Of a stretch of DNA of 7,171 nt, positions 5,461 to 7,171 are shown piece after piece. The stretch's first letter is position 1; each line of letters begins with the position of its first letter. The DNA is from Nitrososphaerota archaeon (GTDB taxonomy: Archaea > Iainarchaeota > Iainarchaeia > Iainarchaeales > VGJJ01), in assembly GCA_020053155.1 (NCBI GenBank), contig JAGVNS010000079.1, positions 1 to 7,171 on the forward strand. Direction: 5' to 3'. A program made the translations under genes and the position numbers. The notes under the pieces were generated by a model. That model did no database searches. It had not been told where the DNA came from and saw only the letters and a list, made by a program, of their open reading frames with translations.

Positions 5461-7171
5461 GTGCCCAAAAAAGATGGTGGACCAACTGGAAAATACTTCT
5501 ATGGGCCTTTTTTCTTCTGGGAAGTCTGGCTCTCATCGTACATGTCGATTTTGGAAATAACGGGGTTTCCATTGGGCACAACCTCAAATTGGGAAGCGAA
5601 TTCTCTGGCGGAACGCTGTTCCAACTGCAGTTGGCCGAGCCCGCCACAGCAGTCGAATTGAGTGAGGTAAAATTCATCGTGGAAAAACGATTGAACCCCA
5701 ATGGAATCAGGGACGTGACGGTGTCCAATACGGGAAACCAAATCATCCTGGCACAAGTGGCGGAAACCGGCTCCAAGGAAGTGGAGAACCTCCAATCCCT
5801 CCTCCTCAAGCAAGGACGATTTGAATCCTTCTTGAATGGAGAGCTTGTTTTTGACGGGAGTCAAATCGTCCAAGTCGTGGAAAATGCCGCACAGGGGTAT
5901 GGCGCCTACCCCTCGGGAACAGGAACCTCTTACGTGTGGACGCTTCCCTTCCTCCTGAATGACGCAGCGGCAAGACGATTCACGGAAGCCTCATTCCACC
6001 AATGCGTGCAAACCGGCTTTTCTGCCGGACAGCCCGATTTCGATTGCGAGGCAACGTATTTCTTTATCGACCGCCCCATGAACGTGATTGTGGTCTATCC
6101 AAACGATGTCCGCTCAAGCGACTCCGGAAAAATCCACTCGCTCACCGAACTGGGTACTACTACCTCTTCAATTCCTGAAGACGTATCCATTTCGGACATC
6201 CTCGCTAACGCCCATTTGAATCTGATTGAAACGGATGAAAACGGCCTTCCCGAGAGCGGAGTGGCGTTGGTGCAGAACCCCCCTGAAAAAGTCAAAACTA
6301 TCATAGTTCCCGATTCGTTGGACCCAATGGTATTGAATCAGATTAAGGAAAACACTTCCCTCGAAATCGTTACCATTCCCGAAAAATGGGAAAGCGCGTG
6401 GATTGTGACCGTTTCTGGATTGCGGGACGTCATTTCCCTTTCCCCCGGAATCACGGGCAACAGCCCCTACATCGAAGACGTGAAAGGGGCAACCCCCCAG
6501 CCCTTTTTGGTCATCACGGGAACCGCACCCTCGGCCTCCGAAGCCAAGCAGCGATTGGATGACTTGCGCGTGCTGCTCAAGAGCGGGGCGCTTCCCATTC
6601 CCATTGTTTCCATCAACAAACAGACCGTTTCCTCGGAATTGGGAGGGCAATTCTTGTCCAGCGTCTGGCTGATGGGAATCATCTCCTTCATCGTGGTTGA
6701 AATCATCATCTTTTTCCGTTACCGCAAGTGGCAACTTTTCGGACCTCTCAGCATATTTGGAATTTCTGAAGTCATCATGATTCTGGGATTCGCCGCGTTA
6801 GTAAAGTGGAATCTGGATTTGGCCTCCATGGCAGGAATTTTGGCAGCAGTTGGAACGGGAGTCGACTCCGAAGTCATCATGACGGATGAGATTTTGCAGC
6901 AGGGAATGGAGGAGTATGAAAAAGACGAGAAAGGGTGGGCGGCCCGCGCCAAGCGTGCCTTTTTCATCGTGGCCGCCTCCGCCAGCACGGCAATTGCAGT
7001 CATGCTCCCGCTCGTGATATTGGGTTCAGGCATAGGAAAATTGAGCGGGTTCGCACTCACAACGATTGCGGGTGTTTTGTTGGGAGTTCTCATTTCCCGG
7101 CCCGCATTCCAGGAAATGATTAAAACGATTTTGCTCCCAGTGCAGGCCGCAGACGAGACTCCTGCACCACC
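5457..7171 (+). CDS. secD: Protein-export membrane protein SecD, lacking only its extreme C-terminus (cut by right edge)
   Basis: SecD partners SecF in the membrane to support Sec-dependent export. The frame is open for 571 codons from the ATG at 5457 to the edge; ATGA overlap with secF and GGAGGA 6 bases upstream fix the start and imply coupled translation. TM1 is at about 11-30. A D1-like segment LGSEFSGGT (45-53) has Glu48 where the family normally has Asp. The P1 domain begins with FIVEKRLNPNGIRDVTV (73-89), typical of archaeal SecD, and the extracellular portion reaches about residue 395. Membrane segments follow at about 401-420, 427-449, 454-476, 500-523 and 530-550. The TM4 signature GTGVDSEVIMTDEIL (466-480, Asp470) is the archaeal form. 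C183 and C197 are the only cysteines and lie in the extracellular domain. The sequence past the last membrane segment is polar and Pro-rich, so few residues are probably missing. Confidence 0.95.
   Translation, partial: MSAQKRWWTNWKILLWAFFLLGSLALIVHVDFGNNGVSIGHNLKLGSEFSGGTLFQLQLAEPATAVELSEVKFIVEKRLNPNGIRDVTVSNTGNQIILAQVAETGSKEVENLQSLLLKQGRFESFLNGELVFDGSQIVQVVENAAQGYGAYPSGTGTSYVWTLPFLLNDAAARRFTEASFHQCVQTGFSAGQPDFDCEATYFFIDRPMNVIVVYPNDVRSSDSGKIHSLTELGTTTSSIPEDVSISDILANAHLNLIETDENGLPESGVALVQNPPEKVKTIIVPDSLDPMVLNQIKENTSLEIVTIPEKWESAWIVTVSGLRDVISLSPGITGNSPYIEDVKGATPQPFLVITGTAPSASEAKQRLDDLRVLLKSGALPIPIVSINKQTVSSELGGQFLSSVWLMGIISFIVVEIIIFFRYRKWQLFGPLSIFGISEVIMILGFAALVKWNLDLASMAGILAAVGTGVDSEVIMTDEILQQGMEEYEKDEKGWAARAKRAFFIVAASASTAIAVMLPLVILGSGIGKLSGFALTTIAGVLLGVLISRPAFQEMIKTILLPVQAADETPAP

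Noticed and set aside
4701..5468. Minus-strand ORF of 255 codons
   Set aside because: It is antisense to the SecF membrane domain, and its Ser/Met/Val-rich sequence is a typical shadow of transmembrane codons.
6168..6734. Minus-strand ORF of 188 codons
   Set aside because: It is antisense to SecD, which has clear homology throughout; the Gly/Asn/Asp-rich translation has no recognisable domain.

Overview
The window carries archaeal housekeeping genes. The strongest taxonomic signal is both subunits of DNA polymerase D, an archaea-specific replicative polymerase found in Euryarchaeota and DPANN and several other lineages but absent from Crenarchaeota. An archaeal UPF0147 protein, a short archaeal NOG1-type GTPase and an archaeal-type SecF/SecD pair agree with this. 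TATA-like boxes and GGAGG-type ribosome binding sites also fit an archaeon. I cannot place it further; a DPANN or other uncultured euryarchaeal lineage is only a guess.

Layout. Four genes lie on the minus strand and are read leftwards: NOG1-like GTPase (about 4281 to 3295), UPF0147 protein (3160 to 2876), PolD small subunit DP1 (2874 to 1279) and PolD large subunit DP2 (from 1282, running off the left edge). UPF0147 and DP1 are one base apart, and DP1 and DP2 overlap by 4 bases (ATGA), so these three almost certainly form one transcription unit. The GTPase is separated from them by about 134 bases that contain a possible promoter. Divergently on the plus strand are secF (4390 to 5460) and secD (from 5457, cut by the right edge near its end), also joined by an ATGA overlap. 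The spacer between the GTPase and secF holds TATA-like boxes for both directions.

Function. DP1 (proofreading exonuclease) and DP2 (polymerase) form the PolD heterodimer. SecF and SecD form the membrane complex that assists Sec-dependent protein export. The GTPase probably acts in large ribosomal subunit assembly, and UPF0147 has no established function. All reading frames are intact. I found no mobile element, CRISPR array, RNA gene, intein or defence cassette. The points worth a second look are fine-scale: a probable leaderless start of the GTPase 19 codons inside the longest ORF, altered signature residues in DP1, SecD and the GTPase, an enlarged SecF extracellular domain, an AT-rich island inside DP2, and the UPF0147-PolD operon. 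I do not see convincing evidence of an undescribed system.
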